Assembly (NCBI GenBank): GCA_021018815.1
Contig: JAITYX010000003.1
Span: forward strand, 4,760,501 to 4,824,500
Length of the DNA: 64,000 nucleotides
Origin: Talinum fruticosum
Taxonomy: Eukaryota > Streptophyta > Magnoliopsida > Caryophyllales > Talinaceae
Direction: 5' to 3'
Under the pieces are notes generated by a model. It was not told where the DNA came from, did no database searches, and was given only the letters and a program-made list of their open reading frames with translations. Positions 21,716-33,189 of the stretch are shown in pieces. Each line of letters opens with the position of its first letter. The first letter of the stretch is position 1. Both the position numbers and the translations under genes were made by a program.

Positions 21716-23308
21716 AGCCCGGGCCTCCGGCCCGGCGGATCTAGAGCCTTTTTCTTATTATTCGGTTAAAAAATAGCCAGGAGGCAGATTTAAAAGAAAT
21801 AAATCAAAATGAGTTGCCATTCAGTTTTTAATAAAGAAAAACTAACAAAAATATAAAAAAGTTTGCTCTTCCAATCTTAGTACGGGAAAACTAAGACTAA
21901 AAAGGCTAAAATTGACTCTATCTGGCCTTAGAATCGAGAATTGAATTTGGGGGCAAGGGCACGAAACATAGGGATAAGCACTTCGGTTCTCGCCCGTCCG
22001 AAGACTGCCGTTACTAGTTCGAATAGAGGATTAAAATAATATACTAAACACAAGCAAACAACATGCTAAACGAAATTAAAAGCAACCAAACATAATCGGA
22101 AAGCGGTAAAGGCGTAAACGAAAAGCGATAAAGAAAGTAAAAGTGAAAAGAAAAGCGGAAAGAACAGAAAGCAAGAAATTAGAAGGATTACATCGGGCGA
22201 GGAGGAATTTAAATGAGATTACATCTCGAAACCACAATACTGAAAGCGATAAAAAAATATAAAATAAATAACCGTAAGAAGTCAAAGTGAATCTGGTGCC
22301 CTCAGGTTGTCCTACTTGTTGATATGGATCTTGAATCTGGATGTGGTGATGCAATGGTGATGAATAGAGAGAAGCTTATTGTGAGTTTTGAGTGTAGGTA
22401 GGTAAAGGATGTATGAATGATGGAGTTTTCGGGTTTAGATGTGGTTTGAATAGGGAGTAGAATATGAGTAGGCTGAAAAGTGACCAAGAGATCGAATATA
22501 GAGGAGAGTATTCAGTAGCTCTTAATCGGGTTTAAGCAACGTTTCGTTGAGGGATGAGCCATTCAAAGTAAAATGCAGCAGCGTAGCGCTAAGGCAAAAA
22601 GTCGTGCACTAATAAGAGCCAAGGCTCTCTATTTATAAGGAGAGGTCTAGGTCACAAATGACCTAGGGTTTTCCCTTGGTCAGCCGTCCAAAGCCGAGTA
22701 GAAATGTCAACAAAATACCGGGCCAAAGTAAAGAGATAAGACCGGATAGAATCTCGGCTCGGGGCCCGGCCACCCAGTGGATACATACGGTTTCGTGCCC
22801 TAACGTGCTACAAGAGGAGTCTTCCGGCCAAATATGTAGCGTTCCACTTAAGAAATCGGGTAGGGGGCATCGACTATAAGACGTCATCTTGAGAGTAGAA
22901 GCTTCTAGTCTTGGGCGGACTGTCTTGGAGCTTAAACGCAACACTTTATTGCTCGTGATCATAAAATGCAACGCTTAACACCGTCTTGAGGTCTTCGACT
23001 CGTGTCCGATTGGACAAAAGTGAAATGCAGAATTTTGAGCCTGGAATTTCCCGGTACACAACACTAGATCTCGTTGTTTTTAGAGGCTAGGCCCGGCTTG
23101 GACCATCCAAAAGAAAAAGGGATTTTGGACCGATCCAAGGCAAAAGGTTACTTTTTTTGAACCGGGGATCTTTGTGGTTTCATCGGCCTCTGTCGCACCA
23201 ATCAAATTCGGTTCGTCATCCAAATCCTCAAACAAGACTCGAGATTTCTTCATCGGGCCAACAAATAAATAAAATAGAAAAAGGCATGACACTTTTTATG
23301 TGTCTACG
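21716..23308 (-). mobile_element. Family T LTR T2 (5' LTR of the gag-only element)
   Basis: On the - strand it starts CGTAGACACATAAAAAGTG at 23308, a TG-to-CG variant of the family start. It aligns with T1 over 16613-17957 and 13255-13467. The alignment ends at about 21716, where the tandem array begins. It is shorter than T1 and T4, so either the LTR proper ends here or its 3' part was replaced by the array. A TATA box (CCTTATAAATAGAG on the - strand) is at 22627-22640. Confidence 0.65.
22627..22640 (-). promoter_or_regulatory. TATA box of LTR T2
   Basis: CCTTATAAATAGAG on the - strand. Its neighbours (AGAGCCTTGGCTCTTAT and CCTAGGTCATTTGTGAC) recur around the box at 45107 in T4. Confidence 0.6.
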
Positions 23309-24596
23309 ACGGGTCATAATCCTCCCCAAGTATTGAGGGTCGGACATGTCGTGATTGGGTCCAAAAAGATGCATAACGACTCGCCTCACACTTAGATCTC
23401 TCAGTATGAAAGGTGGGCATATACCATACAAAGGTTGGGGCATAACCAGTTCTCCAAGGTACTAACAAAAGCCAAATGGGTCTTCCAAAAGGACTTGCCT
23501 CACACTTAGATCTCTAGCGACCCAAAGTAGAGGGGAAGTTGATTTGGATGCAAGGGTGAAAATTCACCAACCCGAAGCATAAGAATTAACCTTATAAGCA
23601 TCAAAGCAATAATGTTGGACTTAACTGACTAAACGAAGCAACCCAGGAATGGTTATAGGTTGGTTTCGGTTCTACCACGATCCACATCGGACCGTGGGCA
23701 TGGGAATAAATTGAAAGCTACAAAATTACTTTATTTTCGACCATACTAGTCTATAATCTTTATTTTTAGACTATACCAATCTAAAAAAGCATACCATAGA
23801 CACTTTGTTGAAAGTCGAATGCATGTAGGCAAGCCCAGACTTCCCTTTCTTGAGCAAGGTAGACTTTCACCCATGCAACCGGCACCAAAAACATCAATAA
23901 AAGATAAAAATACAAGACTAAGAGGAATAGAACAAACCTCCATAATCCTCCACAAGCCGGTCAAAGGCATATAGTTAACCGAACCCTACGTCGAGTAATA
24001 TGTCGTGCATCCACACATAAGCCCTTTATCAAGTAAGCGTATGCTGGCACACCCCAATTAAAGTCTTTTATTTGGTCTAAATCCCTTAAGTTCGCCGGAT
24101 AACGAAGGTGGACTTTGCACCCTTGGTTGGAGAATATGCACATGCTCAACAAAAGGGCTAACACAATCTGAGCCTAGTGTTGTGGATTGTGTTGATCCCA
24201 CAACTTTTCAGCTTGTGAAGGTAGAAAGCAGGATTGAATATTTAAAAGAGTTAGTCTAAGGAATTGAAGAGCAATTGGACCAAAAATGTGACATAAATAG
24301 TCATGGTTTTTGTATAAACTTCGGTTATACAATAATGGTTCACCTAAAAGTCTAGAATCGTAAGGACGACAAAGTCCATATAGGGGCAATAGTCATTTCC
24401 TCAAAGGGAAGATGGAAAGTTTTGGTGGCGTCCCAAAATCACTCACTAATAGCTCGAGTGATAACCCGGTGAGTGAGGTTGCACAAGTGACATAAAGTAT
24501 CGAAGATAGACAAAACCATCATTTGTGAAGGTTTACTCCAATGGATAATCTTGTTCTTTGAATGTATTAAACAACTTCTTTACGGCACCGCTACTC
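23309..24596 (-). pseudogene. Plant mobile domain (PMD) gene, broken, cut by LTR T2
   Basis: On the - strand, from about 24596 (MSSGAVKKLFNTFKEQDYP), several frames together give a PMD protein (PF10536, the MAIL1/MAIN and transposon-associated family). KVHLRYPANLRDLDQI with FNWGVPAYAYLIKGLC (24164-23961), MPLTGLWRIMEV (23970), and near the C-end DLSVRRVVMHLFGPNHDM (about 23420-23340) are characteristic. Many stops interrupt it. The frame runs straight into LTR T2 at 23308. Two adjacent copies of a CCTCACACTTAGATCTCT segment (23372 and 23500) show a local duplication inside it. Confidence 0.65.
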
Positions 24597-25430
24597 ATGA
24601 TGGTATCCCCCTCTAAAAAACAAGGAGATAAATCATCTTAGTTAAATACCACAATAGCATGAGACAAAAGAAGTCCAAGTTAAGACAATTACCATAGCAA
24701 AGTTCCCTAATGAAGAAACTTGGCTTTCATTCTCTACTAAAAGGTCACTTGGATTCCATTCATGGTGAGGATGCCAGTCCCTTTCCACGAACAAATCTTA
24801 AGTCAAGCTCTCGGCTCTTGTCATTCTTTTTGAGTGAGGACGTGTTTAAGATATATTTTGAAGTTTTTAAGAAGACCGGACTAGTTTTTTTAAGAAATGA
24901 AAGAGCAAGCAAGAAGAAGAGGAGTTGTAAAGGTATGCAAAATGAAGCACTCAAGTTTCTCCTTATATAGGCAAAATCGGCTGCATGAAAAAAAGAAACA
25001 AAAATCAAGCCATTTTCTGATTGGTCGAATGCACACTCTCCGTCCGGGTACTCTAAATGTCAACAGTGGTACCGCAAAAGCTTATCGACACCGGTCCACG
25101 AGAACTAGCACGGTCGGACCGCATGCTACGAGCGTAAGTCGACGTGGCTTACAACCAGCTCCAGTTCCTAGAAACTTTGAAGATAGCCTGAGCAACCCAA
25201 CAAGCAAGTGGACATGTGGGGCCCACAACTTCAGCCTTTTCCCGTTTACTTTTTAATCTTCTTTTACTCGAATCATTCAGTAAATATACCAAACTTTTGT
25301 ACATCCGATTATTTACTAACAGAATGTTTGTACATCGAATTATTTAGCCAAGCTTCAAATCAAGAAATGATCAAGCTTTAGCATATCGCAAAGCTTTAAG
25401 ACTTTTATCGAAGCCAAGCACATGATTTTT
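24597..25430. other. Upstream region of the PMD pseudogene
   Basis: No gene recognised. It holds the TATA box at 24960 and AT-rich sequence. From about 25040 to 25260 GC rises, without a domain I know. Confidence 0.4.
24960..24972 (-). promoter_or_regulatory. TATA box upstream of the PMD pseudogene
   Basis: GCCTATATAAGGAG on the - strand, about 370 bp ahead of the putative PMD start at 24596. The transcript leader would include the short hydrophobic frame at 25008-24760, which I do not consider a gene. Confidence 0.4.
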
Positions 25431-25604
25431 AGTCGGGTTTCATAATGCATTCTGCGATCAAGTCCAGGCCCGTAATTCCTTGGAGTTCGGATTGGACCTC
25501 ATAATTCAATTAGAATCCGTAGTAACGCTAGATAAATAAGATAAGTACCTTTAGTCTCTACCTTGACCCTTCGTCTTTCAAACTCGGCCAAAGTGGGGCA
25601 TAAC
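25431..25604 (+). other. 3' internal end and polypurine tract before LTR T3
   Basis: Matches the reverse complement of 17975-18130. It ends AAAGTGGGGCATAACT, the polypurine tract, directly before LTR T3. Confidence 0.6.
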
Positions 25605-27120
25605 TTTAGACACTTAAAACGTGTCGTCTCTATCCTTTTATTTATGTTATTTATTTTTGTTTGTTCGGTGATGAAATCTCAGTCTTGTTTGCGAACTCGG
25701 GATAACGATTGGACTAAAATAGCATGATGGAGGCCAATAGCGTAAAAAAACTTTGCAACACCACAAAACAGCCCATTTTCGCTTTTGGTATTGGGTCGGC
25801 CCGCAAACCAGCTTTTCAGCCAACCCATGGTAGGTTCGAGACTCCCATACTAGCGATTGAACCGTAGACAATCCCCAAGTTGGTCAAACGCAGACATTTT
25901 ACCCATTTTAACGGCCAAACACATCACGCACTTTCGAACGTTCGTAAGACGATGTTGCGACTAGATCCGGTTTCCGGGACTTTTGAAACGGTGTCATTTT
26001 GACCAGGGCAAATATCGGGTTTTTCTATTTACCCTTTTTGGCATTCCCAAGCCTAGTTGTATCCAAACCTTAGGCTGAAGGGAATTTTAGGGTTCTTTTA
26101 AACCCAAAAATTTCCTATTAATAGAGGGTTCCTCCACTACTTATTTCACCCCATTTTCGGTTGGAAAACCCCCATTTGTTAAATCTCTCTCCAACACTCT
26201 GTTCTTTACACTTTCAGTCACTTCACTCAAAATCCTACATCTAAACCCACTCAAAAGCCTCTTGTTCACTTCTTTTATGTTGTTACGCTACTCGAAGTCC
26301 ATTTGTGACTCAAGTCCGGCAGGTGGGTCAACCTGATGGCTCTGTTCATTTACTTTTTAAGTTGTGTTTTTACAGCTTTATTATCTTTCTTGCATTTTAT
26401 TGCTTTCCGTATTGTGGATTAAAGTTATGTCGCTTTTATTTCCTCCCTATGTAATTTTTTATTTATTTCTTACTTTCTCGCTTTCTTTATTGCTTTATTT
26501 ATTACTTATCTTTATTGCTTTTCTTTATCACTTTAAAGCGCTTTGACTATTTAATTTCTATATTTCCCATGTTGGTTGCTTGTTTTAGTTAACTTTATTT
26601 TAACTCACAATTAGGCTTAGTGGAGGTTGTCTGTTGATGGGTTGAAAGAGGAGCAATCCTCCTCGTTTTGTACCATTGCCCCGAACATTCGATCATTGGT
26701 TTTAACAATGGAGTCCCTTTTAAAAACCTTTTCTGATTTTAGTTTTTATGTTAAATTCAGGAAAGTATCTCTTTTATTTTTGTTAGTTTTTATTTCTCAA
26801 AAATAACTAGTGCCTCCTTTATTTTTGTTTTTATTCGAAAAATTCCTTTTAGCAATTTTGATAAAAATTCGATAAAAATTGGATCGTTTTGGGAGCCTTA
26901 ATTATCCGATAGAGGTTGATTCCTCAAAACTCAACAAATGACTAGATCTAATCACCAGTTAGGGCAGGCGACTACCAGCCTTAGGCGATAACCGGACTTA
27001 GCTCTTGGTCCAACAGACTCGCGGCAAAATTAACTCGTTTTTATTTTCTAATTCATTTGCTTAGAATATAGCATCCCGAGACTTCAAAAAAATTAATTTC
27101 GAAAATAAAATGATTAATAA
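25605..27120 (+). mobile_element. Family T LTR T3
   Basis: Starts TTTAGACACTTAAAACGTG. It shares with T4 the block around ATTGCTTTCCGTATTGTGGA (26395 and 47008) and the late block around AAATGATTAATAAAA (27105 and 47728). The upstream polypurine tract argues it was a 3' LTR, yet decayed pol on the same strand follows almost at once, so a rearrangement or a second element is involved. Confidence 0.6.
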
Positions 27121-27760
27121 AATTGACAATGAAGTTTTCACCTAAACCTATGTCAAAATTCGATTTGAAAAACCCACCTCACCTAAATCAAAAGTTGATG
27201 CTTCCATGGGAAACACAGTCCACTTCCCTACAAAAATGCGTCGTGGTTCCTACAAATGCTAAAAAGGAAGAGATATTTCCCAAGATTAGTAATAGGCGAA
27301 AGGCATGCAACCAAATCTATCTATCTTTGACTACCAACAATAATTACCAATTTAGCCTAGGCTATAATCCAACTAGTTGAAAAGAAAGATGGAAGGGACC
27401 GGACATGTGTCGACTACATGGATTTAAATAAGGCCAACCTAAAAGACAACTTCCATTTACCTCACATAGACGTTTTGGTTGACAACACGACATGCCATTC
27501 CTTACTCTCCTTCATGAATGGCTATGTCGGTTATAACGAAGTCAAGATGGCAAAGAAAGATATGGAGAAGACTACCTTCATCACTCAATGGGGGTCTTAC
27601 TGCTATATAGTGATGTCATTTGGGTTTAAAAACATTGGGGCCACATATTAGAGAACAACTATGACTTTGTTGCATGATATGATTCATATGGAAGCTAAAT
27701 TTTACGTGGATGATATGATTATCAAGTCTAAATATAGGGTTAGGTAGTTAACCGGCCTTA
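27121..27760 (+). pseudogene. Tat/Ogre-type gypsy reverse transcriptase, broken
   Basis: After a poorly matching lead-in, the RT reads VDYMDLNKANLKDNFHLPHI, LVDNTTCHSLLSFMNGYVG, MEKTTFITQWGSYCYIVMSF and the catalytic YVDDMIIKSK at about 27703-27735. The DMEKTTFIT..G..CY pattern is that of the Tat lineage of Ty3/gypsy. Stops at 27378 and 27650 break it. Confidence 0.8.
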
Positions 27761-28740
27761 GGAAATTTTTTAAAAGACTTAGAAAGTATAACATACACCT
27801 TAACCCTCGAAGTGTGCCTTTGGGGTAACATTGGGTAAATTACTAGAAGATATAGTTTGTATGAGATCAATCCAAGTCGATCCTTCCAAGATCAAGGCTA
27901 TTCAAGAGATGCCACCATCAATGACCGAGAAAGAGGTGTGAGGTTTTCCAGGACACTTTCGAGTATATTAGTTGTTTCATGTCAAACCGACTATGGTTTA
28001 TGAAACAATATTCAAGAAGCTCAAAAAGGAAGCAAAACTTATTTGGGATGAGGATTGTCAAGCAGCATTTGAGAAGGTAAAAGCGTACTTGGCTAATCCA
28101 CAAGTCTTAGTTCCACCATAACTCTGAACACCATTTTTGTATATCTCACTACTATAGAAACTACAATAGGAGCCATGCTAGGTCAACGGGATGACAAAGA
28201 ACAGCGTGCGAGTGTATTATGTAAGCAAGAAATTCTTAGACCTTACATGCTAACCCACTAGATACAAGTAGTAGCGCTAATGGATCCAATCAAATACATT
28301 TGAAGCAAAATCTCGTCAGCAATAAAATAGCTCAATGGATGGTAATTTTATCAGAATTTAAGCTAAAATATGTCCCACAAAAGGCAATCAAGGGGAGAGC
28401 TGTTATGAATTTCTGGCTGAGCTACCAATAGAAGAAGCGCACAACTCGATTTCCTAAACATAGAGATGTTATAGGTAGAAGTCAATATGTGCACCATGTG
28501 CTTCAAAGGTGGTTCATATCACAAGGGCTTCGAGTGGGAATTCTTCTAGTCTTATAAGAAGTGCATACTCCTATTTTAGTTAAATTGGACTGTGAGTTAA
28601 CCAACAACGCATCAGAATATGAAGCTTGCATCACGGGGTTACAAGCCGCAATAGAAATAGGGGTTAAGAATATCACGGCTTACGGAGATTCGAATCTAAT
28701 CTTTAATTAAATCTCATAAAATGGAAAGTAAGGACTAAAA
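27761..28740 (+). pseudogene. Tat-type RNase H plus second (archaeal-like) RNase H, broken
   Basis: Remnants of the RT end (VDPSKIKAIQEMPP at about 27880) lead into the first RNase H and the VPQKAIKG linker (about 28375). From about 28575 a second RNase H-like segment reads LDCELTNNASEYEACITGLQ, then AAIEIGVKNITAYGDSNLI. Two RNase H domains in this order mark Tat/Ogre elements. Stops are frequent. Confidence 0.75.
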
Positions 28741-29460
28741 CCTTGCTACCTTACACTTACATTCCTTTAGATGATAATCTAGTTACAAATGCTTTACCTA
28801 AATTAGCATCAATTATTAGCATTCCGAGCAAGCATTCACTCAATGCCTATTTGTATAGACCGAAGGAATCAACCTAAGCATGTCTACACTTTGGAAATAT
28901 TTAACATCAACCAAGCTAGTTGGTACTTCAACATTTATCAATGTTTAGAAAACCAGGAATACCCACCGGGTTCTAGTCCTAGAGCCCAGCGAGCAATCCA
29001 CATGTTAGTATCCCAAGTACTTCATAAGTCAAGAAAAGCTATATAAGAAAACCGACATGGGCATCAACTTACTTTGCGTCAATCAAAGTAAAGCAAAGAA
29101 CATAATGTCCGAAGTCCACAGAGGAGAATTTGAATCTCACATGCATGAAAACATGTTAAGCTAAAGCTAGGTAAGAGGAATTAATCCTGTTAGATGAACG
29201 ACGTCTATGAGCCTTCCATAATGTTCAAGTATATTAGGCACAAATCTCTAGGGTGTTTAATAGAAAGGTCATACCATGCATCCTAAAAGTAGGTGACATG
29301 GTCCTTAGAGCTCTTATCTAAGACCCGAGGGGTAAATTTTAACGCAAGTGGTATTCTTAGTCGATTCTCGCCAGAGCGAGCAATTAAAGTAAAGGATCCG
29401 GATGGCGAAAAGTACTTTCAATAAACGAACTTAGACCAACTAAAAAGATATTATGCATAA
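28741..29460 (+). pseudogene. Tat-type integrase remnants without catalytic core
   Basis: A tether segment (SWYFNIYQCLENQEYPPGSS, 28918-28977) and the zinc-binding finger (IMSEVHRGEFESHMHENML, about 29102-29158) lead directly to the integrase C-terminal end (LLDERRL, VFNRKVIPCILKVGDMVL, about 29190-29310). The D,D-35-E core is absent. The frame ends in TYYRA near 29464. Confidence 0.75.
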
Positions 29461-31512
29461 CATATTACCGAGCCGATCAGCACGATAACTAACTAGGGAT
29501 AATCGAGCCCACGTTAAGAGAACCAGTAGGTCGGCGCCAGCTCATCATAGGCAGTCCATAATTACCATTCTCGTGTTGACCCATCAAAGGCGCCGATCCA
29601 TCTTTATCTTCTTTTCTTTGTCTTTAGGGTCACTAGACCTACCTGGGTCTTCCCGAGTTTGCTTCTTCACTTCTTCTAGACGACAAACTCATCTTTCTTC
29701 CCCTTCCTCGCTACAACATCACTTCGTTAACCTCTTCATTTCTCTCGCAGAGCAGACCTCCTAAATCGAGTCACGTTGAAGCGAGCATGAGCATCCCTCC
29801 AATACTCCCGTTCTCCGGCCCTCAATGCTTTGCACGTCACAACATCCAGTTCAACAATCCACGCTTGATAGAATTCGGATACATTTTTAGATGATGCATC
29901 CCTTGGCTTCCGCGATTACGAAAAAAATTCATCCAATACTCACTCCAAGACTAGACTCAATCGGTGTTATTAGTCTAAAGAGGTACACAGTCCACATATG
30001 GGATGTCATGTAGCTATCCCATTTGTCTCATTACAGTGTCCGAGAAATAATAGGTACTTTAGTGGCGACCTAGTAGATGCACATGTCTGTTTGAACTTAA
30101 ACCGATATCACCATTTGATACTCCATTAAATAGGAGAAGTGGCATCCAACCATGCCATCTAACTTGTAAGGGTCTACTCTTTAAGGTCCTTGTGGTGAGC
30201 CCGTTGGTAGAAACGGACATGAATATAGGCATATTTTTTGCAGGAGCATGTACTAGCTTGAGATGCTCCACCACTCATATCTCGCGGACCTTAAATCCAT
30301 TGTGTTAGACTAAAAATTAACGTACTAGGCCTAATCGAATTTGGCTAGTGGCCCAACAGGTGTAAATAAAATTGTCATCGATGGCTGGTGCCGAAACATC
30401 ATTACTACCAGGAAGAATCACATTGACCACACCAATCAGCATGTAGGGAAAGTAATAATACCTACAGCAGAGCTGTGACTACCCGAAAAATTTTCTAATA
30501 GGTGCACATGCATACAATCCAAGCCTAGGATCATCTCTACTAAGATCATTGAACTCATGAACAGACTTGCCCCAACTTAGTCCACTATGTTCAGCAAAGA
30601 AGCAATAGCTTGATTTCTATGACCTCCTATAAGCGAGAAGCCATCAATCATGCAAAGCGCAATAGCCCTGCGCTTGCAAATACCTTGTATTGTTACCCCG
30701 TATATAGGATGAAGATATAATAGTAACTTAGCTAAGTCTACTTCTTTACCTATAAGGATCAACTCCAGTGTCTTTATTTTTAAAAGTACAATAGTTGCTT
30801 GTAGGAACTTGCCATATTCCTAGATGAGGTAGGTGCGATAGGACGATTTTGGGGAGGACAACCGAGAATCTCATCGAAATCTTCTACCAATGGGCATAGT
30901 TCTCTGTCCCTAAATTTGAAGACATGTATCACAGTGGTCCGAATAGGATTCTATAGCCCTCGGGAAGGTCCAATGAATTCTAACCTACCTTATGCCAAAA
31001 AGGGTATTCGATCTGTACCCTACCATGTCGATTGCTACTCTACCCTCAACTACTACATCAAAATGGGCAAGTTCAACTATGAAATTCATGGTTTGTATTT
31101 TCAACATGAATTTTGGAAGATTTAGAGATTCGAGTCCTCTCATATGATTTCTATAGTAATATCGTCACAACATAATTTATAGGGCATTGTTTCTACATGA
31201 CCTAACTCCCTATCGTCGCTACCCTTGGGAATCCAAACTTCGGTGCCAGCTCACTCGATTCATCTTCAACGAACCGATGCACGACATCATTTTGAGTTTT
31301 TTTTTGTCCAATATGTTTTTTAACCTCGCTTTTTGTCAGCATTTTAGCCCAATTACTCAGGACCAAGTTGTTATGCTTGTGAATTTTTTTTTGTTCTTTT
31401 TATTATTTTCTTTGCACGGAATTGGGTTTCTTTGAATTTTTTGCATGATGTAAATAAACTCGACACTCGTTTAGAATGAGTCTTGCATAATAATAAAAAC
31501 CCACAAGAATTG
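29461..31512. other. Decayed region, unidentified
   Basis: 29461-29560 looks like the 3' untranslated part of the Tat-type element. On the - strand 30900-29990 has a coding feel: MILIGKEVDLAKLLLYLHP, then MIDGFSLIGGHRNQAIASLL, then ILVEMILGLDCMHVHLLENF. It loosely resembles a domain of unknown function found in gypsy-associated plant ORFs (DUF7745-like, weak). On the + strand 30916-31125 and 31187-31435 are short frames I cannot name. No confident gene. Confidence 0.35.
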
Positions 31513-32890
31513 TTAGTAATCGTCGTCATCATCCATGAAGTCAACATCGTTGCCTCCAAATAGGTAGTTACCCATGTCTTCTACAAGGGATGTTGAAGCT
31601 CGCCTACCTTCCAGAGATCCGAGAAGAGCTAGCCTTGAGCGCCCAAGAAGATTGTGTGACCCCATAACAAGGCCCGCTATAGGAAGACCTTTGAAGGTCA
31701 TAAGGCCTGTAAAATGGGTCATACACCAGCGAGTGATACAGAGATCGACACCAACTCTAGACATGCTAGGCCACGCTCTAGGTGTGTTCGTCCATGAGAA
31801 TGCCAGGAAGAACTTGACTCCGAAACACTCGCTAGATAGCGCCCGAGGTTGTTCGGGCATCTCCTTGTGAACTACAAAGTCACTAAGGTTGCTTCCTAAA
31901 GAAGGAGACCTAGAACGACGATCCTATAAATGAAAAAAAGTGATTAGCATATGAACTAAAAGCTCAAAGGTTAGCTCTCTAGCTAACTAAGCTTACTCGA
32001 GATGATAGATCTCTCGAAAACATCAAGAGTATATTAAAATCCAATGGACATCCTCCAAGATTGCTCTTTGTCATACTAAAAACTTATCACATGTAAGAAA
32101 GGAATTTTAATATACAACCGGACAAAGAGCATACCAATCTTACCCTTTTCCAATTCCTTAGAAATGGATGACCCACACATTCCGACCATGGAATCTCTGG
32201 AATCGAGAAAATATTTGGGGTTCTCCAAGTGTAGAAACGTCCACTTTTAGAGGAGGAATATAAATGTTACCCAGAACCGCTAACATCAAGAAATGATTAG
32301 TTTGCATACAAAAACCAAAACCAAACAAGAAAGAATACAAAATTACCATGTGAGCCATTACCTTGCCCGAATATTGAGGATAAGTCATGTTCGGATCTAA
32401 GAAAAGTGTAAAGGATACTCCATTATCATCTCCGAATGTTCCTCAGGGGCAACCGAGCGAAGTAAAGCATAGTATGGGGCGGATCCTTGGGTACATAAGG
32501 TGGTCATACATCATATCATATTTGAAAACAAACTTGCTCACGTAAGTATCAATAAAAACCAAATAGACCCTTGAAGAGGACATGTCTCTTACTCAACTCT
32601 CTAACAACTTGGAATCGTGGAGAGATTTGATTAGGCTGCCAAATGGAAGTTGACTCGCTCCAATGAGAAGAGAATAGTATGTCAATAAAGGAGCTTTAAG
32701 TAGGCCTGATTGACCAAGTTAGATGGTCCAGGCCCAACCATAGGTCGGCATTAGCCCAACCACGACCTAGACCATGGGTTCGAGCAAAAGTGGATTCACA
32801 AGGGCAGCTTTTATTTTCGACCATATCAATCTAAAATTAAAAAATTAAGGGATCTTACCATTGTTACATTGTTGAGAGCTAGTTACAAGA
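31513..32890 (-). pseudogene. Second PMD-like gene fragment, C-terminal end
   Basis: The part 32890-32400 is homologous to the C-terminal part of the PMD pseudogene at 23309-23770: matching nucleotides around 32700-32830 versus 23636-23750, and 32550-32640 versus 23445-23530. Downstream a frame from 31860 to 31513 ends in GGNDVDFMDDDDDY and a stop, an acidic C-terminus. An intron-like acceptor (TTTCATTTATAG on the - strand) precedes 31920. The retained introns suggest a copy of genomic DNA rather than a reverse-transcribed one. Function unknown. Confidence 0.5.
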
Positions 32891-33189
32891 AAGCGAGCCC
32901 GGCTAGCCTCCACACCTTTTAGTCCTAAATACGGTTACATTTTCTTATCATTCTCTTTGATTTCCAAATTTCTAAAAAAAAAACCTACCATAAAAAAATC
33001 TAGATCATGAGCTACTTCCTACATTGATTTTCCTACACAAGTTGCTGCTTGTTGAGATTAATTGATTTTGCTTGGTGCTCATAAGTTGTTCATATGTAAC
33101 TGTTTGGTAGTTTTTCTGTTGGTTAAAGCTATTTCTCACCACAATAATGGATTGGTGTGAAAAACATCACCAAGATTTATGCATAATCA

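Noticed and set aside
22663..22971. ORFs on both strands in LTR T2
   Set aside because: They lie in LTR sequence shared with T1 and T4, where the frames are not kept.
24760..25008. Hydrophobic antisense ORF with a possible signal peptide
   Set aside because: It spans a TATA box and T-rich leader upstream of the PMD pseudogene and has no known domain.
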